This document shows positions 54,698 through 64,000 of a DNA stretch of 64,000 nt, piece after piece. The translations under genes and the position numbers were made by a program. The notes beneath the pieces were generated by a model that saw only the letters and a list, made by a program, of their open reading frames with translations, had not been told where the DNA came from and did no database searches. The stretch comes from Cydia pomonella (taxonomy: Eukaryota > Arthropoda > Insecta > Lepidoptera > Tortricidae), in contig NC_084725.1 in assembly GCF_033807575.1 (NCBI RefSeq), positions 345,001 through 409,000 on the forward strand, read 5' to 3'. Numbering within the stretch: position 1 is the first letter of the stretch; each line of letters opens with the position of its first letter.

Positions 54698-54930
54698 CAG
54701 AGTTGGACGTAATCGATTCCTTTTGGAATTAATTACACGATTACATTCCAGTAATCATGATTCCTCATTAATCGATTATTTGGGTAATCAAAATTAATGT
54801 AATACTGTACTTTGATTACGTCTGTCATCCATTCCTTTGGAATCGGTATTGTAATCCACTACTGTAATATTGATTCCTCGGTAATCAAGTACTTAAGTAA
54901 TCTGAATTACTTTACTTCAATTCCAGGCTT
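54698..54930. repeat. Left subterminal GTAATC repeat array of the hAT element
   Basis: GTAATC, GATTAC or near variants recur roughly every 15-25 bp (GTAATCGATTCC, ACACGATTACATTCC, CAGTAATCATGATTCC, GGTAATCAAG, AGTAATCTGAATTAC). The right end (58898-59108) has the same pattern. Confidence 0.75.
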
Positions 54931-55071
54931 ATTACTTAATTGGCAAACCTTATTTTATAATTTTGTTAATGTCACTAAAATTGTTTTTGGTCTACATGTC
55001 ATTCTAGCATTTCACTTTCACATTAAATTTTGGTGTTGAATCTTAAAAATTGGGTTAATATTTATAACACA

Positions 55072-55557
55072 ATGACATGCATGATTGATGTGGAGGAATT
55101 TCGATGTTTTAAAATGGAACTTCAGGCAAAATTAGAAATAACCAAAATTCGTCAAGGAAATGCCAATTACGGTAAGATATAAAACAAATAATAGTTATTA
55201 TTTTTAAAACCATAAAAAGGTCATGTTTATTTATGTTAGGTACCTGTTTATTTTACAGAGCCCAATTTATGCTGCTGTCTGCTAAATTTTCGTGAGAGGT
55301 GCCTGAAGGTGATGTTCAAACGAAAACACTTTTTAGATTTTGAAGATTGTTGGGAAGAAGTAATGGAGGTATTTCGAAAACACCAAGAAAAGGGCCTTCG
55401 TTACAATAAAGACCTAAGAGATGATAATTGCACATGTGTTACACAGCCATCACATTTAAGAAAACAACTATTGAAGATACCTCCACAAGTATTTGAAACA
55501 TTTTGGTTTGAGGCTGTAAATAAAATTGAAAAATATGCAGACGATTTTAGTAAATAA
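55072..55557 (+). CDS. Accessory protein of the hAT element, 132 residues, unidentified (two exons)
   Basis: Exon 1 is 55072-55171 (ATG, donor G|GTAAGA). Exon 2 is 55259-55557 (acceptor TTATTTTACAG). The junction makes Glu34 and the frame stays open to TAA. The intron is 87 nt. The protein is mostly helical and charged. It has a Cys cluster (PNLCCCLLNFRERCLKV, residues about 35-51), further Cys in FEDCWEEVMEVF and DDNCTCVTQP, and a C-terminal part rich in Lys/Phe (QVFETFWFEAVNKIEKYADD). I do not recognise the family. Most hAT elements carry only a transposase, so this could be a captured host exon pair, a transposition cofactor, or a remnant of an N-terminal transposase region. No frame damage is visible, unlike the transposase 450 bp downstream. 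Same strand as the transposase. The three ATGs near the start leave the N-terminus uncertain. Confidence 0.6.
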
Positions 55558-56001
55558 TGTTTTCCCGTCGTATTTTATGGAAATTATTCGTGCCTTGTCA
55601 ACTATTTCAGGGAGAGTCCTAAAGCAAATTAAAATAGATAGGGTAAATTTTATTAATTTTCATCAATATACGATAGTAAAGTAAGTATAATTCATTACAC
55701 CTGTACCTGTACTCGAACTTGAAGATTTTCCCGCAGTGAACGTGTTAAATAAACACTTCAGATACCAGATTATAATTCCCAAGGAAGTGTACAGAGTACA
55801 GATGTAGTGCATAATGTTTTTGAATCGTCTCTGCCGCTATAATTGTGTTATCAGACCTATTTAGATAACGTTGAAGAGGTCCTACTAAAATATTATAATA
55901 TGCCTCACTGACAATGTCAATTGAACTTGACAAATGTAACTACACTTCAGCGGGTTTACAATCCAATAGTCCAATTTATAAATCCATCCCATAACTCCAC
56001 T

Positions 56002-58004
56002 ATGGATTTGGATTCACCAGCTGTCGGCGAAGAAACATCAGCCTCAAGTTCCGAATCTGAAATTTTATTTGATGGTACGTTTTTTTCCAAAATTACGTCT
56101 AAAACAACAAATTCGTCCACTGTGGCAGCGTGCGTGAAATGTTTACCATTAAACGTTGAAGTAAAAGGCTATAAAAAATGCTCTTCCAACTTCATTAAAC
56201 ACCTGAAGAGAAAACATGGACCTGACTGTGTTGAAGAATACAAATCATATTGCATACAGAAGAAAAGAAAAAAGCCGCAATCAACATCAGTTCAAAATCG
56301 TCAAGTGCTTAAAACTAGCAGCTCTTACTCTCAAGAAGAGTTTGATAGCGACGTAGTAAAATTTTTTTACATTCGATGATACCACTCAGTTGTGTAGAAG
56401 ATCCACATTTCATTCGAATCTTAAAGAGACTGCATGTCGACAGTTTGGGATTGACTATTATGAGTCGTACAACTTTGACCCGTCGTATAAATCAACATTA
56501 TGATGATCAAGTTAAAGTAATTAAAGATTTAATGAGCAGGGTAAATTTTATCTGTGCAACTGCAGATATCTGGTCCAGCCGGAAAAGAAGTTTTTTAGGC
56601 CTGACGGCACATTGGATCGATCCTGATACTTTTCTAAGATCATCGAGGGCATTGGCATGTCGGAGATTCCCGGGAGTGCATAATTATGAACGCATAACTA
56701 ATCTACTAAGAGACATTTTACATGAATTTGACTTAGATTTGCCTAAGATTGTTGCTATTACTACAGATAATGGTAGCAATTTTGTTAAGGCTTTTAAAGA
56801 ATTCGGAGTTCACCCAGGTAGCATAGAAACAAATGACAATTGTGAGACCGTTTCTAATGTCTCTAATGATGATATCGAAGAAGAGCCCTTGATGATTTCA
56901 GATTCAAATAAAGGTTGTATTGACTTTTTAAATGATCATGCACTGCTACCGTATCATATGCGATGCTGTTCCCATACTTTGAATCTGATAGCCACAACAG
57001 ATTTAAAACATTTACTTACCACTGACACTGCTCTGTCCAACATTCATAAGAGTGTAATAGATAAATGTAATCGTCTTTGGAAAATGGCGAATCGTCCCAA
57101 AAGCTCTGAAATCATCCAAAATATATTGGGACATAATCTTAGTCGACCAGGCGAAACTCGTTGGAACAGTATGTATGATGCCCTAAAGCAAATTTTATCG
57201 ATTAAAGAAAAAAACAGTGTTCTACATGAAGGGCTCGGTTTGGAAAATCCGCTGCGTAATACAGATTTCAATTATATAGAAGAATATCTGTCTTGTTTGA
57301 AACCCGTAGCAGCAGTACTGGATATTCTTCAAGGAGAAAATAATACCTATTACGGTTTATTGCTACCAACACTACTGATGCTTAAAAAAAAAGTACATGC
57401 CCTACAGCAAAACAATTATCAATATTGTAAACCAATTGCGGTTCAATTATTAAAACAAGTGCAGAGTCGTTTCGACGATTTATTGAAACTTACAGGACCT
57501 GCAGCAGAAAAAGCAATTATCGCCGCTCACAGCTATCCCAGGTTCAAGAACTCATGGTACCAATGCGTGGATTCCGAACATCACGCTAGGTTAAAAAATA
57601 TGTTTTTGACGGCTGTATCGGAGGAATCTCAACATCATTCAAATATCGAGCCTGAGATATTTCAACATACACATGACTTTGATGACGCGTTTTACGATTT
57701 CAGTAATTCAAATAGTGACAGCAACACTAGCGGCGGCAGCGGCGGACACTCAATCAGAGCAGAATATTGTATATTAGGATATCTATCAGATACATCACGG
57801 TCATTAGATATCCTGAACAAATATCCTGAGATAAAAAAAGTTTTTCTGAAGTATAATACACCTCTGACCTCTTCAGCTCCCGTAGAACGACTGTTCTCTT
57901 ATGCGACTATGACAAATACTCCAAAAAGCAACCGATTAACAGACGAGAACTTTGAGCGACGAGTTATATTAAAAGCCAACTTGAATAATGAAAAACATTC
58001 TTAA
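56002..58004 (+). pseudogene. BED-finger hAT transposase, broken by one frameshift
   Basis: The first frame (ATG at 56002, open from 55921) encodes a Ser/Glu-rich leader and a BED zinc finger: CVKC then HLKRKH, spacing C-x2-C-x19-H-x4-H. It reads into a stop at 56377-56379. The second frame, offset by -1, carries the rest (542 residues from ATG 56376): catalytic Asp in ATADIWSS (residue 64), second Asp in TTDNGSN (131), the CxxH pair in RCCSHTLNL, TRWNS, and the final Glu in SSAPVERLFSYA (504), with the C-terminal hAT dimerisation region. All three DDE residues are present. The frames meet at AAATTTTTTTAC (56358-56370), where a lost T would explain the break. Homology to the PLSCVEDPHF region continues upstream of the second ATG in the second frame, so that ATG is not a natural start. 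It would cut and paste the element if intact. Confidence 0.85.
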
Positions 58005-58103
58005 ATCTAAGAAATAATTCACTTAGCTTTGTACCTGACCGATAATTCATATTGTCAATTGTGTCTGGACCCACCTCACTCTTTTGTAATGAAAGATATT
58101 GTA

Positions 58104-58238
58104 CAGTCGAGTTCATAAATATATGAGTATTGCCAGGGCTTCACAAATAAATGTACATGGGAAAGTTCATCATTCATAATTATACTTTAGGAAAACCTTT
58201 TTTTATGGAAAATGCTCATATATTTATGAACTCGACTG
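58104..58238. mobile_element. MITE with 24-bp perfect inverted ends, inside the hAT element
   Basis: CAGTCGAGTTCATAAATATA plus TGAG at the left is mirrored exactly at 58215-58238. 135 bp. TA precedes the left end; CA follows the right end. It resembles short mariner-type elements. It is inserted after the transposase stop codon. Confidence 0.8.
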
Positions 58239-58496
58239 CAAGTACAGTCAAGGCGTTACCGTTGCCGTTACCCACTAAAGGGTTAAACGATAAATTTTAA
58301 AGCCGTACTTAATTTTAATTACGCATATTTAATTTAAAGCTTAAGTAATAGCGACAAGTTTATTTTAATTTTATTTAGTTGAGTACAATAAATAAAACTA
58401 ATATTTATGATTGAAGAAACTATTTTTATTTCATACATGTTGTGTGATGGATGTGGAATCAGGAATATCTTGAGTTTCTTTGAGCAATCCTTTTTT

Positions 58497-58870
58497 TCTC
58501 GCCGAGATTTGTATAGTGTTTTCTCAAAAATTCGCATACTTAAGTAGAGTCCGAATTTAGGGTCCATTTTGAAATCTAAGATGGCGGCACGTTTTTAGGG
58601 TCACGCAAGTCAACCAGGAACCCTTAGGTCGGCCTTACACATTGTGAATCATAATTCATATTATGAGTTCAGAATGCACGGACGGAATTGCATAAAATAT
58701 ACCTATATTACCTATCCATTTTGTATACGAATTAGTCGAAAACGAGTATAATAAAGAATATTGCAAAAAAATTTGCTGCCATCTTGGATCTTAAAATTGA
58801 CCCTAAATTCGGATGCCACGTATGCGAATCAGTCAACACGATATTTAATTGTATGTTTGAGAAAACTTCG
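58497..58870. repeat. Imperfect inverted repeat pair in the 3' region of the hAT element
   Basis: TTCGCATACTTAAGTAGAGT, CCGAATTTAGGGTCCATTTT and AAGATGGCGGCA (58526-58588) are mirrored by TGCTGCCATCTTGGATCTTA, ACCCTAAATTCGG and ACGTATGCGAA (58774-58830). TTTTCTCAA/TTGAGAAAA extend the arms. Confidence 0.65.
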
Positions 58871-59133
58871 TTTAAAAGACACTTAACATATAGAAGTAAT
58901 CTGGAAGTAATCAAGTCAACAATTCCAGTAATTTGCAATCGACAATGATTCCCAATTATTAGTAATGGTAATATTTGTATAGATGATTACTGATTCCATA
59001 ATATGTAATGGTAATTTACCGTTTCACTTGATTACATTACAAGTAATCTGACACCTAGTAGTAGATTACAAAGTAAAATCAAGTAATCGTGGAATCAGGA
59101 ATCGATTACGATTTGCCCATCTCTGTTCGTAGC

Positions 59134-60611
59134 TAACTAGGTTTGACAGCTACGTGTGTATATGCCTGGGGTGGCAATGCGTTTTTATGTATTTAAATCA
59201 ATATACAATAAAGACAATTTTTTATGTGAAATAACACGGAATTTGGACCTTATAGAATTGATTGCGGTTTTAGTTGCATTAGATTCCAAATTTAGGTGGG
59301 TGTGTTCGACCGTGCCGAGTTTTATAATAAACACGCAAAATCATTATTTGATGATTCGGCGGCGAGGAGGATGAGTGGGTAGATCGGGGTGGGTGGGGAC
59401 CTCATCCCACAATCATCGGGGAGACCGGGGATGCAGCAGCGAGTGCAAGCCTCAGTGTGCCGGGCAGGGCTGCTGACTACGCGTGCTTTACCAACTACGC
59501 ATCGCGAAAAAAACACCCAAAAAACAAAAAACCATCAAAAATATATAAAAAAACTTTCGAAACAAAAATAAAAAAACGGCCTAAACAAATCCAAAAATAA
59601 TAAACCAATATTTGGTTCCAAAATTTTTTGAATTTCCCAACGCATGCGTTGAAGCAGCCGCCTTTCACATTCACGGAAATAGTTTTTATGCAATAGACTT
59701 TATTAGTATCCACATAATCAGATAGTTTTAAGTGACTAATATACCATATTCAGCAACACTTGAACTCACAATAGACTAACAACCAGTTTTCGTTTCTACA
59801 ACTTAGTGTTAAGAGCAACTAGAGGCAGTTCGGCTCGGATTCGTCGTGAGGGCTTATATCAGCGACCATCCGGGAAGACCTTCCAAAATAAGAAGAGCAA
59901 CATCAAGAAGACCCATGGGCCGCAGAAGAATACCATGGACATCTTCTAGAAGGAACCACCAATAAGTTAAATGCGGAAGAGGCTAAAGACGATCAAGATT
60001 TCATAGCAAAGGGGAATCTAGCCAACAAAGAATAACAACTATCGCCATTTGACGATAAAGAAACACGTTTTTTCGCAATAGAACAAGTTTTACGTTTATA
60101 TCAACCGTTATTACAAGGAAACAATAGAAAAGAAGATTTAAGAATTTGAGTTCTTTAATTACATTTAAACAACACTGGTTAATTTTGGAACTTTTAGATT
60201 GATTTACTTTGAGTTTTATACGCAAGACTCTCTATATATATTATCTAGTGAATAAATTTAGTGAAAGACTCTGGACTAAAGGTTAAGGCTAAGTGATATT
60301 TGAACATTTGGCAAATAGTTTTGGAATATTTCGACCAATTTCATCTTCCGATCAGACTGCAGGGGATGAAGACAAATTAAGAAACAAAAAACTCGTGCCT
60401 TGATTCGGCCTTAAATTAGTAAAAGGGTAAGATAAAATTACGCCAAACAAATTCAAATATTAAAAAATTCAAATTTACCAAGTTTACCTACTCGTTGAAA
60501 CGACTTCTAGATTTCTTTAATAGTACAAAATTAAGATAAAATTAACATTAAGAATAAGTTAAATTATTGTGTTATTTCGATACCTGTAACGTTTTATATG
60601 AGTACTTATAA
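59134..60611. other. Unassigned stretch right of the hAT element
   Basis: 59342-59510 is a GC-rich island (GGCGGCGAGGAGGATGAGTG, GGGGAGACCGGGGATGCAGC) in AT-rich DNA and may be a retroelement piece or a relic exon. 59808-60010 has retroelement-like text. No open frame supports a gene. Confidence 0.35.
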
Positions 60612-60805
60612 AATTTAACGGGCTATATAAATAACAACAAAGACAATACTAAAGACATCCGTACAAATAATATACACAATATTGTTAACACTCAAGAATT
60701 TATTAAGAAAGAAGAAGAGAAGATAGAAGAAGAAATCTCAACACATCTTCTTCCAATTGCTATCCAGACTGAAAACTGCGCGCTCTCCACTCAAGATTAT
60801 ACCAA
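60612..60805 (+). other. Exon-like coding segment, unidentified
   Basis: One frame is open for 64 codons without ATG and reads NIVNTQEFIKKEEEKIEEEI then STHLLPIAIQTENCALSTQD. It meets a consensus donor (AA|GTAAGT) at 60806, just before an in-frame stop. Charged, coiled-coil-like composition. An upstream exon was not found. Confidence 0.25.
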
Positions 60806-61035
60806 GTAAGTCCTTAAACATATACAAATTGAATAATTTGGACAATACCTTCGGTTTTCTATTTGTTAAATCTATAAATGATTGTTAATCAATTGACTTT
60901 GGTTTTGAACGTAATGCCAATTTCTTTAAAATGTGTGTTCGGAAGTGAGACCTCCAAATTAAGTACAATTTCAATTTGAATACCAATTGCGTTGAAAATT
61001 TCATCATCACGTTCCACCTATCCCCCTTTCACGCG

Positions 61036-61341
61036 TTACTGAACTATAACTTTAGCTATCATGTCATCTATGTAGGTTTCTATAGAAAACTGACTGAAAC
61101 GCGTACAAGCACTATTCGCCTCTCTCTCGCTTTCGTGACTTTTGCGTGATTCACTTACATCAAAATTAAGCAATCTTAAAACTTTGTCTTCAATGACATC
61201 ATTAATATTTTCTTTTTCTTAATAAATTTCATCTTTAAATTCGCCATTATCTTTAAAATCAGTTTCTTGATTTAAATCATCAAGAATGTCATCTTTTTTC
61301 CTACGCGTGTGTACTTCAAAAGACACGTGTTCCTCTGACGT
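61036..61341 (-). pseudogene. Coding-like minus-strand segment with one internal stop, unidentified
   Basis: From a possible acceptor (TTTACAG before 61341) the frame reads TSEEHVSFEVHTRRKKDDIL, DDLNQETDFKDNGEFKDEIY, TAA at 61219-61221, then EKENINDVIEDKVLRLLNFD and IETYIDDMIAKVIVQ to TAA at 61036-61038. The acidic, Asp/Glu/Lys-rich text continues across the internal stop as if one protein had been interrupted. No family recognised. Confidence 0.3.
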
Positions 61342-61997
61342 CTGTAAACGCCAAGAATGCTACAGAAACATTCGCCACAACTTTCGGTTTCGCCAAGTCA
61401 AGTTCAGGTTTTGCCGATGACTCGGCTTGGGTGTTTTGCGCATGTGCAAGTCATCGCAGTCATTGCCCAGTCAAATTATTGATTGCGGCCATGTTGAAAA
61501 CTGGAGGGGGAGTCATTTAGCAGCGCGATAGTTTTCACAACGTTCAATTATGCAGGGTGGGGGTGTGGGGGTGAAAAAATTATACATCAATATGGCGTAT
61601 TGGGGATTTTGTATTAAATTCTATCGGAAGCGCGGAATTTATGAGGGGGGCAGTTATAAAATGGCGGTTATTTTGGATATCCTTGATGAATTTTCATGGC
61701 GGGTGGAATTGGAATATTTTGAATTGATTTTGAATCGAGTTGAATAGAATGTACCTACCTGCACCTATGTATATTATAATATGCATACCTTGGCAATGAG
61801 AGAAGGTAATAATGCCTTTTACGATTTTATGAAAAAAAAAATAAAGGCAATATTTTTTTATAAACCATATAAGACTTTTTTACTTTATGTAAAGAATAAA
61901 AGTAATCTAGATTTACTTCATCTTTTTAGCAAACAGTAACTAATCATGTCATCTTCTCTTCTATTTCATCTCCGCGTTCAAAAGATTTCAACATAAG
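61342..61997. other. Spacer, no supported gene
   Basis: A 65-codon + ORF (61550-61747) starts in a G-rich patch and has no recognisable motif. Confidence 0.35.
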
Positions 61998-62190
61998 TTC
62001 AGCCTGTTATCGCCCGCTGCTGAGCATAGGGCTGTCTTGGGGTACAGTTGCCGTCATATACATTGGAGTGGCGAAGGTGTTCACAAATATCTGAACAAAG
62101 TCTCTATTGTCAAGTTGTTTAGTATTTCGTCAGCTTCGAATCGTTTGTACATTGGCCACTTCGATATATCTGTTGGCGACTGTACATACG
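61998..62190. mobile_element. RTE 3' scrap followed by a MITE
   Basis: 61998-62035 (CAGCCTGTTATCGCCCGCTG) is the reversed RTE-type end. 62042-62186 is bounded by TACAGTTGCCGTCATATACA and, at the right, TATATCTGTTGGCGACTGTA. These are imperfect inverted ends starting TACAGT, as in mariner-type MITEs. Confidence 0.55.
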
Positions 62191-62408
62191 CCACTTATTT
62201 TTGATCCTGAGCGAAGTAAAAAAGACGGAAGAAATTTTGGAGTTTTGTCCAAAACTGCATACTTAGATCCTTCTACTAAATCACATCATGTTGGAATATC
62301 GACCGATATTGGCATAATGAAAAGCGGCGGTTTAGCCTACGGTTTCTCCGTAAGCTTGCATCTGGGTTCCAACGATATGTAGGTGGAAATTATTTTGCCA
62401 CCATCTCA
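62191..62408. other. Unassigned open stretch
   Basis: A 91-codon + ORF (62107-62382) begins inside the MITE and has no recognisable motif. I do not call it a gene. Confidence 0.3.
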
Positions 62409-62580
62409 CATGTTATTTACAATAACAGTATACATAATGGATATGTAGTGGTGTTACTATAAATAGCTTACATCTAAAATAGGCCCTAGAGGCATTGTGC
62501 CAAGGATGCTGGCGGCATTTTCACGTTGTATCGCAATACTGATACGTGTGCGAGGAAGCCGCCAGCTCTTCTATCATCAG
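62409..62580 (-). pseudogene. Retroelement fragment, family G, copy 4
   Basis: GGCATTGTGCCAAGGATGCT and GTTGTATCGCAATACTGATA are the reverse complement of the block encoding ISIAIQRxNAASILGTMP in the copies at 14.9 and 26.4 kb. The non-coding tail is at the left. Confidence 0.6.
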
Positions 62581-62959
62581 TTACGTCAACCAGACGCTTC
62601 GCGATTTCTGCAAAAAAAACTTAGTTTCAACGCCAAATGGTACAAAATGGTATGGCTTTTGCCATAATGGGTGCTGGGACGGAAATAGGTAATTCTTTCC
62701 TGGCTGCCAATCAGACAACGCAGCAAGGCCCTCAACAAGGTTGACAAAAAAAATTTGGTACAACTAGCATGGAATCGTTGAATGAGGGCAACTTACGGCC
62801 GGTCGCTGTGGAGATACTTAGAGGAAGCTCATTTCTTCAAATCTGCATAAGGACAAATTAGTAATTGCAAAAGATAATCATGAATATCGTAGTATGATTA
62901 ATTTAATCAAGATTATAAACGGATTAAAAAATACACTAATTTTCTTAATTGACACAAGG

Positions 62960-63042
62960 TAAATACGGGTAAGTGTGCCATAACTACGGGTAAGTGTGAC
63001 ATAACTACGGTAAGTGTGACATAACTACGAGTAAGTGTGATT
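62960..63042 (+). repeat. Short tandem repeat, four units of 20-21 bp
   Basis: ACTACGGGTAAGTGTGACAT in four slightly different units, the last running into ATTGGC. Confidence 0.85.
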
Positions 63043-63127
63043 GGCTTTCACATTAGAGCCTTTACACATTGAGTATTGTTAATTGCGAGTTCATACATTT
63101 GCTCCTTTTTTATAATATGTATCTTTG

Positions 63128-63405
63128 TCTGATGGTAAGCAGTCTCCATCTGCTCCGTAACATAAGCAATTTTCAGAGGAGTTACATGCGCGTTGCCGAC
63201 CCTAATACTCCGCACCCTCGTTGAGCTCTGGCAGCCTTACTCACCGGCAGAAACACTATATATATGAGTAGGGGATAGTGATATTTGGCTGCGGTTTTTG
63301 GGCTCTGCTCTGGCATGACATCCGCTGTGCTGTGCCCAAAGCGACATGACATTCACAATGCCCATACCTCTCTTTTGGACGTAGTTTAAGGACGTACCCG
63401 GGTTA
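63128..63405 (-). mobile_element. Repeat family Y, uninterrupted copy
   Basis: AGGAGTTACATGCGCGTTGC, CTCGTTGAGCTCTGGCAGCC, GTGATATTTGGCTGCGGTTT and CATACCTCTCTTTTGGACGT in one run. Shows the structure of the element before LINE E entered the copy at 51.8-52.9 kb. Confidence 0.7.
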
Positions 63406-63910
63406 CATACAAATTACTTGCATTGGCAAATATATTAATTCACACTTACCTCGTAGCTGCACTTAGACGTATTGACCTTAACTAGGTATTTTAGCTTTCA
63501 TTATTCTATTCTTAAACACTTCATATTTACTAACACCACAAATTCATAACCGTTAAGTTTACGTTACCAAGAATTTTAAAACGATCATAATAACTGCGTA
63601 TAAAAAGCAGGCAATCCCACTCGACTAATTACTAGTACTAACCACTTGTCAAGTGCGTACGAGTCGAGTTACCACTGGCGAACGAGCTGGCGGGTCGACT
63701 TCCAGCTTAACTTGGCTTCAAGGCCGATGAACACGACTGCTTATTCTTAATTTTTATTTTTATTTTATTTAGGTAAACAAACAGTCACTACAAGAAAGGC
63801 TTAAATATAAAGTATTTTAAACACTGTTTACAGTATGTGTGACCAACACCGTTCACTCAACTCAAATCAACTCAATTTAACTCAATTAAATCCACTTAAA
63901 TCATTAACAT
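63406..63910. other. Spacer, no gene seen
   Basis: 63620-63720 is GC-richer (CGAGTCGAGTTACCACTGGC). No gene recognised. Confidence 0.35.
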
Positions 63911-64000
63911 GACGGCCTAGCCTAGTCGGTAATGGCTCTGCCTATGAAGCAAGAGGCCTCGAGTTCAAATCCTGGTGAGAGCATTTATTTGTTTGTCTAG
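63911..64000 (+). mobile_element. SINE S2-related head, cut by the window edge
   Basis: GACGGCCTAGCCTAGTCGGT followed by B box GAGTTCAAATCCTGG and GAGAGCATTTATTTG. A diverged S2 head. The rest lies outside. Confidence 0.65.

Larger units (their letters stand above)
54698..59125 (+). mobile_element. Complete hAT DNA transposon, 4428 bp
   Basis: The 8-bp target duplication TTCGTAGC stands at 54690-54697 and 59126-59133. The left end CAGAGTTGGACGTAATCGAT and the right end, read in reverse, CAGAGATGGGCAAATCGTAA, are inverted repeats with a 5-nt gap; both then share GTAATCGATTCC. CAGxGATGGGCAA is the usual hAT end. About 230 bp at each end is packed with GTAATC/GATTAC motifs, likely transposase binding sites. 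It contains a spliced accessory gene (55072-55557), a BED transposase gene (56002-58004), a nested MITE and an inverted-repeat pair. Intact ends and target duplication imply a fairly recent insertion. The transposase frameshift suggests it cannot now move without help. Confidence 0.92.

Noticed and set aside
56376..56378. ATG at 56376 as the natural start of the transposase
   Set aside because: Similarity to hAT transposases and the BED finger lie upstream in the other frame, so a frameshift is the better explanation.

Overview
The window looks like nuclear DNA of an insect, most probably a moth or butterfly. It is AT-rich. Its two clear host genes are split into short exons with GT..AG introns. 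Almost everything else is transposable-element debris of kinds I recognise from lepidopteran genomes: 5'-truncated non-LTR retrotransposon tails, two tRNA-headed SINE families, fold-back MITEs and one complete hAT transposon. No prokaryotic operon, rRNA gene, free-standing tRNA gene or CRISPR array was seen. The order-level assignment rests on recognition of repeats, not on a search.

Layout. 1-27 kb is non-coding: an AT-rich spacer with retroelement tails, two giant adjacent hairpins (2.24-2.65 kb), three copies of one fold-back MITE (7.8, 11.9 and 23.0 kb), a composite repeat block at 17.3-19.8 kb and a cluster of small hairpins near 22.2 kb. 27.2-37.2 kb holds a tandem pair of trypsin-fold serine protease genes on the + strand. 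Both have intact catalytic His/Asp/Ser and the Asp that gives trypsin specificity. The first (27220-31204, five exons, 330 residues) has a long acidic propeptide ending in Arg before IVGG. The second (33750-37227, five inferred exons, 234 residues) appears to have lost the propeptide, so that signal peptide cleavage alone would expose its ILGG N-terminus. Introns and the gap between the genes are full of nested insertions and a 75-87 bp minisatellite.

37-54 kb is again TE-rich, with several nested insertions whose target-site duplications can still be read. 54698-59125 is a complete 4.4 kb hAT DNA transposon with 8-bp target duplication, matching termini and GTAATC-rich subterminal regions. 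It carries two genes: an intact spliced accessory gene of 132 residues that I cannot identify, and a BED-finger hAT transposase broken by one frameshift. 59-64 kb is mostly unannotatable, with two short coding-like segments of unknown origin and a few more repeats.

The only likely functional host genes are the two secreted proteases. They are paralogues by local duplication, since the last three introns have the same phases, and they probably act outside the cell (gut lumen, haemolymph or seminal fluid cannot be told apart). The most unusual items are the propeptide-less protease model, the accessory gene inside the hAT element, the two giant hairpins, and an 85-bp perfect inverted repeat created inside a SINE.
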